A stretch of DNA of 64,000 nt, taken from positions 293,977-357,976 of the forward strand of contig NZ_BRVS01000008.1 in assembly GCF_026011795.1 (NCBI RefSeq), given 5' to 3'. Origin of the DNA: Arthrobacter mangrovi. Lineage in GTDB: Bacteria > Actinomycetota > Actinomycetes > Actinomycetales > Micrococcaceae. How positions within the stretch are numbered: position 1 is the stretch's first letter; every line of letters starts with the position of its first letter. This document shows, in pieces, positions 35,462 through 43,440 of this stretch. The notes under the pieces are model-generated. The model ran no database searches. It saw only the letters and a program-made list of their open reading frames with translations, and was not told the DNA's origin. The translations under genes were made by a program, and so were the position numbers.

Positions 35462-35490
35462 ACGCTAATTGTGGTCCGGGTCTCAGTCAA
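35462..35490 (-). promoter_or_regulatory. Promoter of the ureohydrolase-decarboxylase operon
   Basis: Minus strand: TTGACT (35490-35485), 17-nt spacer ending CCACAAT, TAGCGT (35467-35462). The spacer end and -10 match the symporter promoter (CCACAATTAGC in both). Confidence 0.7.
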
Positions 35491-35511
35491 GGAAGAACGG
35501 TGCCTGCGCAG

Positions 35512-36087
35512 CTAGCGGGCGGCGGCCGGCACGAGCGTCCAGGTGACCACCGCCGGCTCCCCGCTCTCGTTGACCCAGGTGTGCGGCTCCCGCCCGGGAA
35601 ATGAGATGGTGTCGCCGGCGTCGAGCTCGTAGCGCTCGGATGTGAAGATCAGGGTGATGCGGCCCGAGATCACCTGCAGGACATCGACGTCGCAGTCCAC
35701 GGAGTACAGTTCAGCCTCGCCGCGGCCGTGCGGCTCGATCGTCGCGCGGATGACCTGCAGGCGATGCTCATGCCGGGCCGTGAGCAGTTCTTCCTTGATG
35801 CCCTCGCCGCCGAGGTTCACCCGCGGCCCTTCGCCCCGACGGGAGAGATGGGTTTCGGGCATGGTGAACAGGTCGCCGATCGAGATTCCCAGCACCTGGC
35901 AGAGCGTGACCAGCGAAGCCACCGAAGGCGACGTCAGGTCGCGCTCCACGCGGCTGAGGAAGCCTTTCGTCAAGCCGGTGGATTCGGCGACCTGCTCAAT
36001 GGTCATGCGCTGGCCCTGGCGGGCAGCACGGATGCGCGAGCCAATCGCGACCGGGGCATTGCTGGGCTCGACGGGCAGTGCTTTCAC
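35512..36087 (-). CDS. XRE-family regulator with cupin sensor domain
   Basis: 191 residues. N-terminal helix-turn-helix (about 15-70): IGSRIRAARQGQRMTIEQVA, then ESTGLTKGFLSRVERDLTSPSVASLV. C-terminal cupin (about 120-188): VDVLQVISGRITLIF, YELDAGDTISFPGREPHTW. This is the SutR/PuuR-like layout, in which the cupin binds a small catabolite. It sits between the ureohydrolase operon and the symporter gene and is the natural candidate to bind the TGCC-N5-GGCA sites in front of both; no such site is seen right at its own start. Confidence 0.88.
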   Translation of the reverse strand: MKALPVEPSNAPVAIGSRIRAARQGQRMTIEQVAESTGLTKGFLSRVERDLTSPSVASLVTLCQVLGISIGDLFTMPETHLSRRGEGPRVNLGGEGIKEELLTARHEHRLQVIRATIEPHGRGEAELYSVDCDVDVLQVISGRITLIFTSERYELDAGDTISFPGREPHTWVNESGEPAVVTWTLVPAAAR

Positions 36088-36174
36088 GGATGTCCTCTTT
36101 CACGACGGAAGCTCACTAGAGCTTAACTACTCAACGGTTCACCGCCACCCGGGGCGCCATGCCAACCCGCGCGG

Positions 36175-36203
36175 TTGACGGTGACTCCCGCCACAATTAG
36201 CCT
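36175..36203 (+). promoter_or_regulatory. Promoter of the symporter gene
   Basis: TTGACG (36175-36180), 17-nt spacer ending CCACAAT, TAGCCT (36198-36203), followed by AACACTTG as in the ureohydrolase promoter region. Confidence 0.7.
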
Positions 36204-36219
36204 ATCACTCAACACTTGT

Positions 36220-36232
36220 TGCCCTGTAGGCA
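36220..36232 (+). promoter_or_regulatory. Operator-like inverted repeat before the symporter gene
   Basis: TGCCCTGTAGGCA, TGCC-N5-GGCA (5-bp arms if the flanking T/A are counted). Same distance class from the -10 box as at 35433-35445. Confidence 0.6.
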
Positions 36233-36270
36233 ATTCTTCCGACCCGGCCCTTCCCTCCCCGAGGTTTTCC

Positions 36271-37791
36271 ATGAACAGTCAAGTCATCAACGTCGCCATA
36301 GTTGTGGCCTACCTGGCCGCAATGCTGCTCTTCGGCTGGTGGGGCAAGTCCCGCACCAAGGACACCAGCGACTTCCTCGTCGCGGGCCGGCGCCTCGGCC
36401 CGCTGCTCTATACGGGCACGATGGCCGCCGTCGTCCTCGGCGGGGCCTCCACCGTGGGCGGCGTCGGGCTCGGTTACCAGTACGGCATTTCCGGCATGTG
36501 GCTGGTGGTGGCCATCGGCACCGGCGTCCTGCTGCTCAGCCTGCTTTTCGCGCCGACGCTGCAGAAGCTGCGGATCTACACCGTGGCGCAGATGCTGACG
36601 CTGCGCTACGGCGTGCACGCCACGAAGTTCTCCGGCATCGTCATGCTCGCCTACACGCTGATGCTCTGCGCCACCTCGACCGGCGCCTACGCCACCATCA
36701 TGGTGGTGCTCTTCGGATGGGAACGCTGGCTGTCCATCCTGGTCGGCGGCACGATCGTGCTTATCTACTCCACTGTGGGCGGCATGTGGTCCATCACCCT
36801 CGCCGACATGGCCCAGTTCATCATCAAGACCATCGGCGTCTTCTTCCTCATGCTCCCGCTGACCTGGTCCTCCGCCGGAGGGATCGAGGGCATCCGGGGC
36901 CGGGTGGACGCCGAGTTCTTCTCCATCGATGGCATCGGCGTGCAGACCATCATCACGTACTTCGTCGTCTATACGCTCGGCCTGCTGATCGGCCAGGACA
37001 TCTGGCAGCGGGTGTTCACCGCGCGGACGCCCCGGGTCGCCCGGTGGGGCGGGGCAGCCGCGGGAACCTACTGCATCCTCTACGGCGCCGCGGGCGCCCT
37101 GATCGGCATGGCTGCCGCCGTCGTTATCCCCAACATCGAGGTGCCGGACGATGTCTACGCCGACGTGGCGATGAACCTCCTGCCGCTCGGTGTCGGCGGC
37201 GTGGTGCTCGCCGCGGCCGTCGCCGCCATGATGTCCACCGCCTCCGGCACGCTGATCGCCGCCGCCACGGTGGCGAAGGCGGACGTCGTGCCGTTCGTGA
37301 TGTCCTGGTTCGGCAAGACGGTCGACGCCGACCACGAGCATGCCGAGCACGACGTCGCCGGCAACCGCTGGTGGGTCTTCGGGCTCGGCGCGCTGTCCAT
37401 CCTGCTGGCCATCCTCGTGCAGGACGTCGTGGCCGCGCTGACCATTGCCTATGACATCCTAGTCGGCGGGCTGCTGATCGCGATCCTCGGCGGCCTGGTC
37501 TGGAAGCGCGGAACTGGCATGGGCGCCGCTGTCTCGATGGCCGCCGGCAGCGTCGTCACCCTCACCACCATGATTGTGCTGGAAATCAATGCCGAGAACC
37601 GGTACGACGGTGTCTACGCCAACGAGCCGATCTACTACGGGCTTGCCGCCGCCCTGGTCAGCTACATCGCGGTTTCGCTGGCCACCCGCCCGACCGACCC
37701 GGCGGTCCGGGCCGCCTGGGACCGGCGCGTTGCCGGCGCGGCGGCCCAAGAGGCGCCGGCCGTGGGAGCCGAGGCGCTCACCCGCCGCTGA
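36271..37791 (+). CDS. Sodium:solute symporter (SSS family)
   Basis: 506 residues from the ATG at 36271 (GAGG upstream); the open frame begins earlier, in the promoter. About 13 membrane segments. SSS-family hallmarks: a first helix INVAIVVAYLAAMLLFGWWG, KDTSDFLVAGRRLG after TM1, GGASTVGGVGLGYQYGISG with the unwound TM2, and YSTVGGMWSITLADMAQFII. Takes up an organic solute with Na+; by shared regulation with the ureohydrolase/decarboxylase unit the substrate may be a guanidino compound or arginine-derived acid (inference). Confidence 0.88.
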   Translation: MNSQVINVAIVVAYLAAMLLFGWWGKSRTKDTSDFLVAGRRLGPLLYTGTMAAVVLGGASTVGGVGLGYQYGISGMWLVVAIGTGVLLLSLLFAPTLQKLRIYTVAQMLTLRYGVHATKFSGIVMLAYTLMLCATSTGAYATIMVVLFGWERWLSILVGGTIVLIYSTVGGMWSITLADMAQFIIKTIGVFFLMLPLTWSSAGGIEGIRGRVDAEFFSIDGIGVQTIITYFVVYTLGLLIGQDIWQRVFTARTPRVARWGGAAAGTYCILYGAAGALIGMAAAVVIPNIEVPDDVYADVAMNLLPLGVGGVVLAAAVAAMMSTASGTLIAAATVAKADVVPFVMSWFGKTVDADHEHAEHDVAGNRWWVFGLGALSILLAILVQDVVAALTIAYDILVGGLLIAILGGLVWKRGTGMGAAVSMAAGSVVTLTTMIVLEINAENRYDGVYANEPIYYGLAAALVSYIAVSLATRPTDPAVRAAWDRRVAGAAAQEAPAVGAEALTRR

Positions 37792-37838
37792 ACCGGCAGG
37801 CGCTTCGGGAGCTTCGATCGGCTAAGCCCCTGGAGCGC

Positions 37839-38186
37839 CTATCCGGGAACCGGCAGGAAAACCACGGTGAAGATTCCCAAGGCGGCCAGGGCCACCACGG
37901 TCAGGGACGTGAACAGGACGGCAACGACGTCGGCGTGTATGGTTTCGTTCGCAATGCCGTGGACGGCGCGGTGGTAGCGGGCGCGCTGCGTCCCGTTGAT
38001 GACCAGGGCCGCCAGCAGCGTCAGCGCGATGAGCACGCCCGTGAACAGCCCGTGGTGCGGCGTCCAGCGCAGGAAGATTGCCGCTGCGACCACCATGGTC
38101 AGCGTGGTGCGGCCCCAGGCCAGAGAGGTGCGCTCCGGCTGCAGGCCGGGATCCAGATGCGCCGGGATGTGGTTGCGGGGCGCCAT
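37839..38186 (-). CDS. DUF202 membrane protein, second of a pair
   Basis: 115 residues with three membrane helices. The DUF202 signature LQPERTSLAWGRTTLTMVVA is near the N-terminus, then GLFTGVLIALTLLAALVING and a C-terminal VVALAALGIFTVVFL. Function unknown. Its ATG overlaps the stop of the other DUF202 gene by 1 nt, so both are made together. Confidence 0.85.
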   Translation of the reverse strand: MAPRNHIPAHLDPGLQPERTSLAWGRTTLTMVVAAAIFLRWTPHHGLFTGVLIALTLLAALVINGTQRARYHRAVHGIANETIHADVVAVLFTSLTVVALAALGIFTVVFLPVPG

Positions 38187-38596
38187 CAGGCGGGCCGCAG
38201 CACAACGAACACGACGAAGATCGCTCCGACCAGTGCCCCGCCGATGGCCAGGATCGGCGCAAGCACGGGCAGCGGGAGCGGCTCTTTCTGCCGCATGGCC
38301 CGCTCCACGCCCAGCCAGCGGAAGAACGCCCCGGCGCCGATCACCATCGCCAGCACGAGCAGCAGGATGGCGGTCGTCTTGCGGATCTCCGGGTCCAGCA
38401 GGTCGCTGGTGAAGGCCTCGACGGCGATTCCGCCGGCGAGCAGCGCGAGCGAGGTGCGGATCCAGGCCAGGAAGGTGCGCTCGTTGGCGAGGGTGAAACG
38501 CGGATCGGGCTCGGCGCCTCCCCGCAGGAGCTTTGCGGCGAACTTGCTGCGGCCGGAGTCGGGAGCGGGATCGGAGGGGGGAACTGACGTTGGCAC
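38186..38596 (-). CDS. YidH/DUF202 membrane protein, first of a pair
   Basis: 136 residues. NERTFLAWIRTSLALLAGGI is the DUF202/YidH signature; helices continue in TAILLLVLAMVIGAGAFFRW and PVLAPILAIGGALVGAIFVV. DUF202 domains also occur in vacuolar transport chaperone proteins of eukaryotes; in bacteria their role is unknown. Divergent from the Mn2+ riboswitch and ferritin-VIT gene. Confidence 0.85.
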   Translation of the reverse strand: MPTSVPPSDPAPDSGRSKFAAKLLRGGAEPDPRFTLANERTFLAWIRTSLALLAGGIAVEAFTSDLLDPEIRKTTAILLLVLAMVIGAGAFFRWLGVERAMRQKEPLPLPVLAPILAIGGALVGAIFVVFVVLRPA

Positions 38597-38679
38597 GGCT
38601 TCATCCTAGCGGCGGACGGCAGTGAGCGGCGGCCATATGAATCGTGCGCTACAGGTCTCGCCGGGTATGATGGAGGCTG

Positions 38680-38815
38680 CGAAGGGGAGTAGCTCCACCG
38701 CCGTCCGCTCCGGACCGGCGCGGAGGGCTGTCGACATACTGGCCGTGATCTGCGGCCCGGCAGTCCACCCGGCCTGCACTTGCAGGACCGGGCGAGCGAG
38801 ACCTTCGGCCAGTTG
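38680..38815 (+). ncRNA. yybP-ykoY Mn2+ riboswitch
   Basis: Contains the two conserved halves: GGGGAGTAGCTCC at 38684-38696 and GCGAGACCTTCGGCC at 38796-38810, separated by a variable stem region, as in yybP-ykoY leaders that bind Mn2+ and turn on exporters. It precedes a VIT-type metal transporter gene. Confidence 0.85.
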
Positions 38816-38825
38816 ATGCCCAGCT

Positions 38826-38851
38826 GGCCGGAGGCCCCTAGGTCTCCGGCC
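38826..38851 (+). promoter_or_regulatory. Hairpin of the riboswitch expression platform
   Basis: GGCCGGAG (38826-38833) pairs with CTCCGGCC (38844-38851), between the aptamer and the coding start. No T-run follows, so it may act on translation or termination; it ends one base before the first in-frame ATG. Confidence 0.5.
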
Positions 38852-38867
38852 CATGACCAGGAGCACC

Positions 38868-39992
38868 GTGGACACGAGCCCCTCCCCCGAACGATTCCCC
38901 AACCCCACCCAGGCACCGCCGTCGAACTCCGACATTAAGCGATGGCGCCGCTACCTTGCCGACGAACGGGCAGAAGCCGCGATCTATCGGGGGCTCGCCC
39001 GCCGCCGGACCGGCGAAGAACGCGAGATCCTGCTCGAACTCGCGGACGCCGAAGGCCGGCACGAACAGCACTGGCGCGACCTGCTGGGCGATCACGCCGA
39101 CAAGCCCATCCGCCCGTCGTTCCGCCGGATCCTGCTGCGCTTCATGGCCCGCAGCTTCGGCTCCATTTTCGTCATGGCCCTGGCCCAACGCGCCGAGGGC
39201 CGCTCCCCCTACAGCTCCGAGCCGGCTGCTACGGACGCCATGGCCGCGGACGAACTGATCCATGAAGAGGTGGTCCGCGGCCTGGCCACGCGCGGCCGAG
39301 CCCGGATTTCCGGCAACTTCCGCGCCGCAGTCTTCGGGGCGAACGACGGCCTGGTTTCCAACCTGGCCCTGATCATGGGCATCGGCGCCACCGGCGTGTC
39401 CAGTTCCTTCGTGCTGTTCAGCGGCATCGCCGGCCTGCTTGCCGGAGCCCTGTCCATGGGCGCCGGCGAGTACGTTTCCGTCCGTTCACAGCGCGAGCTG
39501 CTGGCCGCCACCAAGCCCACCCAGATCACGCTGACGGCGGCGCCGGACCTCGACCTGAACGGCAACGAACTCGTGCTCGTCTACAGGGCTCGCGGCATGT
39601 CGCAGGAGGCGGCCGAGCACCGGGCGGCCGAGCGGATGGGCTACCTCGACTGCGACTGCGATCCCAGCCTTTCGCTCCAGACGCCCGACGTCTATGAAAA
39701 CGAGTACCAGGAAATCGGCACCGGCTGGAACGCCGCCGTCTCCAGCTTCCTCTTCTTCGCCACCGGCGCGCTGGTCCCGATCCTGCCCTACATCTTCGGC
39801 ATGGAAGGACTGGCCGCACTGGTCGTGTCGCTGGGCCTGGTGGGCGTAGCACTGCTGTTCACCGGCGGAGTCGTCGGCCTGCTCTCCGGTTCCTCCCCGG
39901 CGAAGCGCGGTCTCCGCCAGCTGGCGATCGGCATCGGCGCGGCCATTGCCACCTACCTGCTGGGCCTGCTGTTCGGCACCAGCGTCGCCTGA
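38868..39992 (+). CDS. Ferritin-like/VIT1 fusion metal transporter (MbfA-like)
   Basis: 374 residues from a GTG at 38868 (AGGAG 5 nt upstream); an ATG at 38853 abuts the leader hairpin and is less likely. Residues about 15-115 form a ferritin-like helical domain with metal-ligand candidates ERAEAAIYRGLA, LELADAEGRHEQHW and ADELIHEEVVRG. The membrane part has VIT1/CCC1 text: FGANDGLVSNLALIMGIGA, SMGAGEYVSVRSQREL, and C-terminal helices IPYIFGMEGLAALVVSLGLV (approximately). MbfA-like proteins of this design export iron; the Mn2+ riboswitch upstream points to Mn2+ export or detoxification here. Confidence 0.88.
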   Translation: MDTSPSPERFPNPTQAPPSNSDIKRWRRYLADERAEAAIYRGLARRRTGEEREILLELADAEGRHEQHWRDLLGDHADKPIRPSFRRILLRFMARSFGSIFVMALAQRAEGRSPYSSEPAATDAMAADELIHEEVVRGLATRGRARISGNFRAAVFGANDGLVSNLALIMGIGATGVSSSFVLFSGIAGLLAGALSMGAGEYVSVRSQRELLAATKPTQITLTAAPDLDLNGNELVLVYRARGMSQEAAEHRAAERMGYLDCDCDPSLSLQTPDVYENEYQEIGTGWNAAVSSFLFFATGALVPILPYIFGMEGLAALVVSLGLVGVALLFTGGVVGLLSGSSPAKRGLRQLAIGIGAAIATYLLGLLFGTSVA

Positions 39993-40020
39993 TCCTGCGG
40001 CACCACGGATCCGGCTATGG

Positions 40021-40070
40021 ACGAGCCCACCGGCCGGGCACCCTCGCGGGTGTCCGGCCGGTGGGCTCGT
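40021..40070. terminator. Bidirectional terminator
   Basis: Perfect 17-bp stem (ACGAGCCCACCGGCCGG and complement) plus inner GCACCC/GGGTGT, between the convergent VIT and MFS genes. Confidence 0.8.
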
Positions 40071-40103
40071 TGTAGCGGTGTCGTTGCGGGGGGCGGCCTT
40101 CGG

Positions 40104-41684
40104 CTAACGCCGGCCGGCGTCTTCCGAGTTGATCAGGACGTTGCCTTCGGACAGCGACTCCGGCATCAGGTCCGGCTCCAGCGAGGTGGCCAGCGGCTTC
40201 TCCTTGACGAAGCAGCACAGCACCGTCGCGATCAGCACGAGCGGCACCATGTAGGCGAACAAGGGCATCAAGGCGCCGTTGTAGGACTCGACCACGAGGC
40301 TGCGCACGGGGTCCGGCAGTCCGTGGACCAGTTCCGGCGTCAGCGAGTTCGCGCCGCCCGCACCCCCGGAGCCCGCCGCGGGCAGCCGCTCCGTGAGCAG
40401 TTCCACCAGACGGTGCGCAAACAGGCTGCCGACGACGGCCGACCCCAGCGTGGCGCCGATCTGGCGGAAGAAGTTGTTGGCCGCCGTCGCTGTTCCCACC
40501 TGCCGCAGCGGGAAGGAATTCTGCACGATCAGCACCAGGATCTGCATGTTCAGGCCCAGGCCGAGGCCCAGTACGCCGAGGTTGACGCAGATGTGCCAGA
40601 CCGCGGTCTCCGCGTGGACGGTTCCCATCAGGAGCAGCGCGCCGGCCACGATGACGGTGCCGGCAATCGGCATCCACTTGTAGCGGCCGGTCTTCGACAC
40701 CAGGGAACCGGAGGTCACCGAGGCGCCCAGCAGCGCGGCCATCATCGGGATCATCAGCAGGCCGGCTTCCGTCGCCGATGCGCCGGTTGCCATCTGCAGG
40801 TATGTCGGCATATAGCCGATCGCGCCGAACATGGCCACGGAGACGAGCAGGCCGGAGATCGTCGCCAGGTTGAAGTTCCGGTCCTTGAACAGCTCCATCG
40901 GGATAATCGGCTCCGCCGTGCGCCGCTCCACCATGACGAAGCCGACGGCGGCCAGCACGGTCGCGGCGATCAGGGCGAGCATCCGAGGGTCGTCCCAGTC
41001 CAAGGTGCTGCCGCCCCAACTGCTGATAAGCACGAGGCCGGTAGTCGCCAGCGCCATCAGGATCATGCCCCAGACGTCGAGCGTAGGACGGCCCCGTCGC
41101 GCCGGGGACTTCAGGAAGTAGATGGCGCCGAACAGCGCCAGTACGCCGAGGGGCACGTTGAACCAGAAAGCCCAGCGCCATCCCGGCCCCTCCGTGAGCC
41201 ACCCGCCGATCAGCGGGCCGACGACCGAGGAGAATGCGAAGACGCCACCCATCGCGCCCATGTACTTTCCGCGCTCACGGGCGGGAACGACGTCGGCAAT
41301 GATGGCCTGCGACAGGATCATCAGCCCGCCGCCGCCGAGGCCCTGCACCACGCGGGCCGCGATCAGCCAACCCATGTCCGGCGCCAGCGCACCGATGACC
41401 GAGCCGACCAGGAAGATCGAGATGGCGCCGACGAGGAGCCATTTGCGACCCATCAAGTCGCCGAGCTTGCCGTAGATCGGCATCATGACGGTGGAGGCCA
41501 GGATGAAGGCGGTGATCACCCAAAGCATCAGCGTGGCGCCGTTGAGTTCGCCGACGATGGTCGGCAGGGCCGTGCCCAGGATCGTCTGGTTCAGGGAGGC
41601 CAGCAGCATGGCCAGCACCAGGGCCACGAAGACCAGCGCGAGGTTCCCGTGCTTGGTCCCGGCGGCGTTCGGGGATGTTGTCAT
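40104..41684 (-). CDS. DHA2-family (EmrB/QacA) drug efflux permease
   Basis: 526 residues, about 14 membrane segments. MFS landmarks: LASLNQTILGTALPTIVGEL in TM1, the TM2-3 loop GKLGDLMGRKWLLV, and motif C SSVVGPLIGGWLTEGPGWRW in TM5. Drug:H+ antiport is expected. Its ATG overlaps the stop of the TetR gene by 4 nt, so it is second in a TetR-permease operon, usually derepressed by the permease substrate. Confidence 0.9.
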   Translation of the reverse strand: MTTSPNAAGTKHGNLALVFVALVLAMLLASLNQTILGTALPTIVGELNGATLMLWVITAFILASTVMMPIYGKLGDLMGRKWLLVGAISIFLVGSVIGALAPDMGWLIAARVVQGLGGGGLMILSQAIIADVVPARERGKYMGAMGGVFAFSSVVGPLIGGWLTEGPGWRWAFWFNVPLGVLALFGAIYFLKSPARRGRPTLDVWGMILMALATTGLVLISSWGGSTLDWDDPRMLALIAATVLAAVGFVMVERRTAEPIIPMELFKDRNFNLATISGLLVSVAMFGAIGYMPTYLQMATGASATEAGLLMIPMMAALLGASVTSGSLVSKTGRYKWMPIAGTVIVAGALLLMGTVHAETAVWHICVNLGVLGLGLGLNMQILVLIVQNSFPLRQVGTATAANNFFRQIGATLGSAVVGSLFAHRLVELLTERLPAAGSGGAGGANSLTPELVHGLPDPVRSLVVESYNGALMPLFAYMVPLVLIATVLCCFVKEKPLATSLEPDLMPESLSEGNVLINSEDAGRR

Positions 41685-42304
41685 AGAAGTTCCTTCAGGA
41701 CCGACCGCATCAGCGCAAGCCCCTCATCAAGGGCATCGAACTGGGATTCGCGGGTGGGACGGGAAATGGTCTTTTGCATAACGTTGCGCAGTCCGGCGCC
41801 GGCCACCATCACGATGGTCTTGGCGACGTCCTCGACGCTGTAGGGCTCGTCCCGGCGGCTGGCCCAGCGCTGCGAGGAGGCGAGCTGCTCCGTGACGATC
41901 CCGGTAACGAGCTGCTCCACCTTGACGACGTACTGGAACCGCCGGTGCGCCAGATGCGGGTACTTGTGCAGGATCGCGTGCCGGTTTTCGCCGGAGGCGC
42001 CGCCCTGGATGGACTGCAGCACGCTCAGCATCAGGTGGCTGACCTGCTCCAGCAGATCGCCCTCCACGTTGAAGCTGGCCAGCATGGAATCGTCGACGGA
42101 CGGCTCCTGCAGCCCGAGGACAGCATCTTCCTTGCACTGGAAGTAGTTGAAAAAGGTGCGGGTCGAGACACCGGCCGCGGCCGCAACGGCCTCGACGCCG
42201 ACGTGCTCCAGACCCTTCTCGAGCGCGGTTTGCGAAGCGGCGGCGTGCAATGCGGACCAGGTCTCGGCACGCTTCCGCTCACGCAGGGAAATTGGTTGAC
42301 TCAC
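41681..42304 (-). CDS. TetR-family transcriptional regulator
   Basis: 207 residues. N-terminal TetR helix-turn-helix (about 12-58): RERKRAETWSALHAAASQTA then VGVEAVAAAAGVSTRTFFNYFQCKEDAVL. The C-terminal ligand-binding region is variable and no inducer can be read from it. Autoregulation is likely: three direct repeats lie just upstream of the start (42318-42361). Confidence 0.9.
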   Translation of the reverse strand: MSQPISLRERKRAETWSALHAAASQTALEKGLEHVGVEAVAAAAGVSTRTFFNYFQCKEDAVLGLQEPSVDDSMLASFNVEGDLLEQVSHLMLSVLQSIQGGASGENRHAILHKYPHLAHRRFQYVVKVEQLVTGIVTEQLASSQRWASRRDEPYSVEDVAKTIVMVAGAGLRNVMQKTISRPTRESQFDALDEGLALMRSVLKELL

Positions 42305-42317
42305 CGAACTATATTGT

Positions 42318-42361
42318 CAGTACGGCAAACTTTTCACAAGTGCAAACTTACATTAGTGCAA
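42318..42361 (-). promoter_or_regulatory. Three repeats upstream of the TetR-efflux operon
   Basis: On the minus strand TTGCACTAATG, TTGCACTTGTG and TTGCCGTACTG at starts 42361, 42345 and 42328, 16-17 bp apart. Followed by CAATATAGT which may hold the -10 box. Probable TetR operator; the 42336-42347 AAGTGCAAACTT is also palindromic at its ends. Confidence 0.5.
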
Positions 42362-42487
42362 GAAATCACACCGGCGTCGGGCACGCGCTGCTGGGCGGGG
42401 CGGGCGCGGAAGGGTGTGGAAGGCGGGGCGAGCCCGGAAGGCGCGGGAACGGGAAGGAACAGCGTCTTCGAGGGGTGGATTAACGAC

Positions 42488-42518
42488 GGCGGCGGCCACC
42501 TTGTGGGTGGCCGCCGCC
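42488..42518 (-). terminator. Terminator of the sarcosine operon (after purU)
   Basis: 13-bp stem GGCGGCGGCCACC/GGTGGCCGCCGCC with a 5-nt loop, 40 nt after the purU stop on the minus strand. The rest of the gap to the TetR gene holds no gene. Confidence 0.75.
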
Positions 42519-42557
42519 AGACGGAACCGGGCGGGAGATCCGCCGTGATAAGTTGTC

Positions 42558-43430
42558 CTACCGCAGTACCACGGTCCGGTTGCCGTGCAGGATGACGCGG
42601 CCTTCGCAGTGCCACTTCACGGCGTCGGACAACGCCTTGCACTCGGTGTCGCGGCCCGCGGCAACGAGGTCCTCGGGACCGAAGGTGTGGTCAACGGCAA
42701 CAACCTGCTGGGCGATGATCGGGCCCTCGTCCAGCTCGGCATTGACGTAGTGCGCGGTCGCGCCGACGGTCTTCACGCCCTTCTCGTACGCCTGGTGGTA
42801 AGGCTTGGCACCCTTGAAGCTAGGCAGGAAGGAGTGGTGGATGTTGATGACGCGGCCGGCCATGCGGGTGGCGAGCTGGTCGCTCAGCACCTGCATGTAG
42901 CGCGCGAGCACCACCAGTTCCACCTCGAACCTGTCCACAAGTTCCAGCAGCTTTGCCTCGGCCTCCGGCTTGGTCTCCTTGGTGACCGGGATGTGGAAGA
43001 ACGGGATGCCGTGCCATTCCACGAGCCGCTGGTGGTCCAGGTGGTTGGACACGACGGCGACGATGTCGACCGGCAGTTCCCCGGTGCGGGCACGGTAGAG
43101 CAGGTCGTTCAGGCAGTGCCCGAACTTGGACACCATGACCATCACGCGCTTCTTCGCCGCGTGCTGGCCAAGCTGCCAGTTCATCTTGAACTGCTCGGCC
43201 ACGGGCACGAAGTCCCGCCGCAGGGCTTCCTCGTCGAGCGGCTCGCCGGAGGCGGACGCCACGTGGACCCGCATGAAGAAGTGGCCCCAGCGGCGGTCGT
43301 CGAACTGCTTGAGTTCAACGATCGTGCACCCGTGCTCGAGCAGGACGGCGCTGACCGCGTGGACAATGCCGGCCCCCTCGGGACAATCGAGGGTCAGGAC
43401 CAGTTCGTTGGCGCTATTTGGAGTTTTCAC
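42558..43430 (-). CDS. purU: Formyltetrahydrofolate deformylase
   Basis: 290 residues from a GTG at 43430, ten bases after the sdaA stop; it has no clear ribosome site and may depend on coupling. N-terminal ACT domain (LVLTLDCPEGAGIVHAVSAV), then a formyltransferase-like hydrolase domain with AVVSNHLDHQRLVEWHGIPF, LARYMQVLSD and the catalytic stretch INIHHSFLPSFKGAKPYHQA, and a Gly/Asp-containing ELDEGPIIAQ. Hydrolyses 10-formyl-THF to formate plus THF. In this operon it recycles THF when sarcosine and creatine methyl groups flood the one-carbon pool. Last gene of glyA-soxBDAG-sdaA-purU. Confidence 0.93.
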   Translation of the reverse strand: MKTPNSANELVLTLDCPEGAGIVHAVSAVLLEHGCTIVELKQFDDRRWGHFFMRVHVASASGEPLDEEALRRDFVPVAEQFKMNWQLGQHAAKKRVMVMVSKFGHCLNDLLYRARTGELPVDIVAVVSNHLDHQRLVEWHGIPFFHIPVTKETKPEAEAKLLELVDRFEVELVVLARYMQVLSDQLATRMAGRVINIHHSFLPSFKGAKPYHQAYEKGVKTVGATAHYVNAELDEGPIIAQQVVAVDHTFGPEDLVAAGRDTECKALSDAVKWHCEGRVILHGNRTVVLR

Positions 43431-43440
43431 GCTGTTCAGT

